Assembly: GCA_964431545.1 (NCBI GenBank)
Contig: CAYSLC010000274.1
Span: 1 to 6,398, forward strand
From: CAYSLC01 sp964431545
GTDB taxonomy: Bacteria; Desulfobacterota; Desulfobacteria; Desulfobacterales; JAABSP01
Reading direction: 5' to 3'
Length of the DNA stretch: 6,398 nt
In this document: positions 6,381 to 6,398 of the stretch, piece by piece
How positions within the stretch are numbered: the first letter of the stretch is position 1
How the letters are laid out: every line of letters starts with the position of its first letter
Translations under genes and position numbers: made by a program
Notes under the pieces: generated by a model
Told to the model about the DNA's origin: nothing
What the model saw: the letters and a program-made list of their open reading frames with translations, nothing else
Databases searched by the model: none

Positions 6381-6396
6381 GGACGGATCCCCGTCC
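6381..6396. repeat. Small inverted repeat at the right edge
   Basis: Arms GGACGG (6381-6386) and CCGTCC (6391-6396) enclose a 4-base loop. It stands 7 bases from the larger inverted repeat. Short arms in GC-rich DNA arise easily by chance, so on its own it is weak. No promoter elements are recognisable in 6315-6398. Confidence 0.35.
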
Positions 6397-6398
6397 GG

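Noticed and set aside
6315..6398. Promoter or Fur-type operator before the cluster
   Set aside because: The 84 bases are almost all G and C, with no -10-like hexamer and no AT-rich Fur-box-like palindrome. The promoter is probably outside the window.

Overview
The window is a compact, very GC-rich stretch in which every supported gene lies on the minus strand, so transcription runs from high to low coordinates. Six genes in a row, from about 6314 down to 1135, form a complete TonB energy-transduction module of the type first described as the TonB2/TtpC system of vibrios. In order they are a DUF3450 coiled-coil protein, a TtpC-like MotA/TolQ/ExbB-family protein with a large periplasmic N-terminal part, a short ExbB, ExbD, TonB and an exported TPR-repeat protein. 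Spacing is very tight: an ATGA overlap, a GTGA overlap, then gaps of 30, 3 and 4 bases. This argues for one transcript and translational coupling.

Below the TPR gene, after 54 bases, a seventh gene starts at a TTG codon behind a good ribosome binding site and runs off the left edge without a stop. It is a carbon-nitrogen hydrolase (nitrilase superfamily) with a visible Glu-Lys-Cys triad. Its visible C-terminal part looks like the beginning of a second, degenerate copy of the same fold, in which the catalytic Glu is replaced by Arg.

How the module should work (family knowledge plus inference): ExbB/ExbD form the proton-driven inner-membrane motor. TonB spans the periplasm and energises outer-membrane receptors. 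TtpC is a second ExbB-family subunit whose periplasmic coiled coil is thought to help TonB reach the receptor. DUF3450 and the TPR protein are both predicted to be exported and probably assist in the periplasm. No TonB-dependent receptor is present, so the transported substrate cannot be named.

The organism is a Gram-negative bacterium. The high GC content and this gene set would fit Desulfobacterota (former Deltaproteobacteria), with Gammaproteobacteria as the alternative; this is an inference without any marker gene. A run of exactly 100 N at 5135-5234, inside the ttpC-like gene, shows that this is a draft or scaffolded assembly, and the real missing stretch is probably longer. The right edge (6315-6398) holds only a short leader with two GC-rich inverted repeats. 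No RNA genes, mobile elements or CRISPR arrays are visible.
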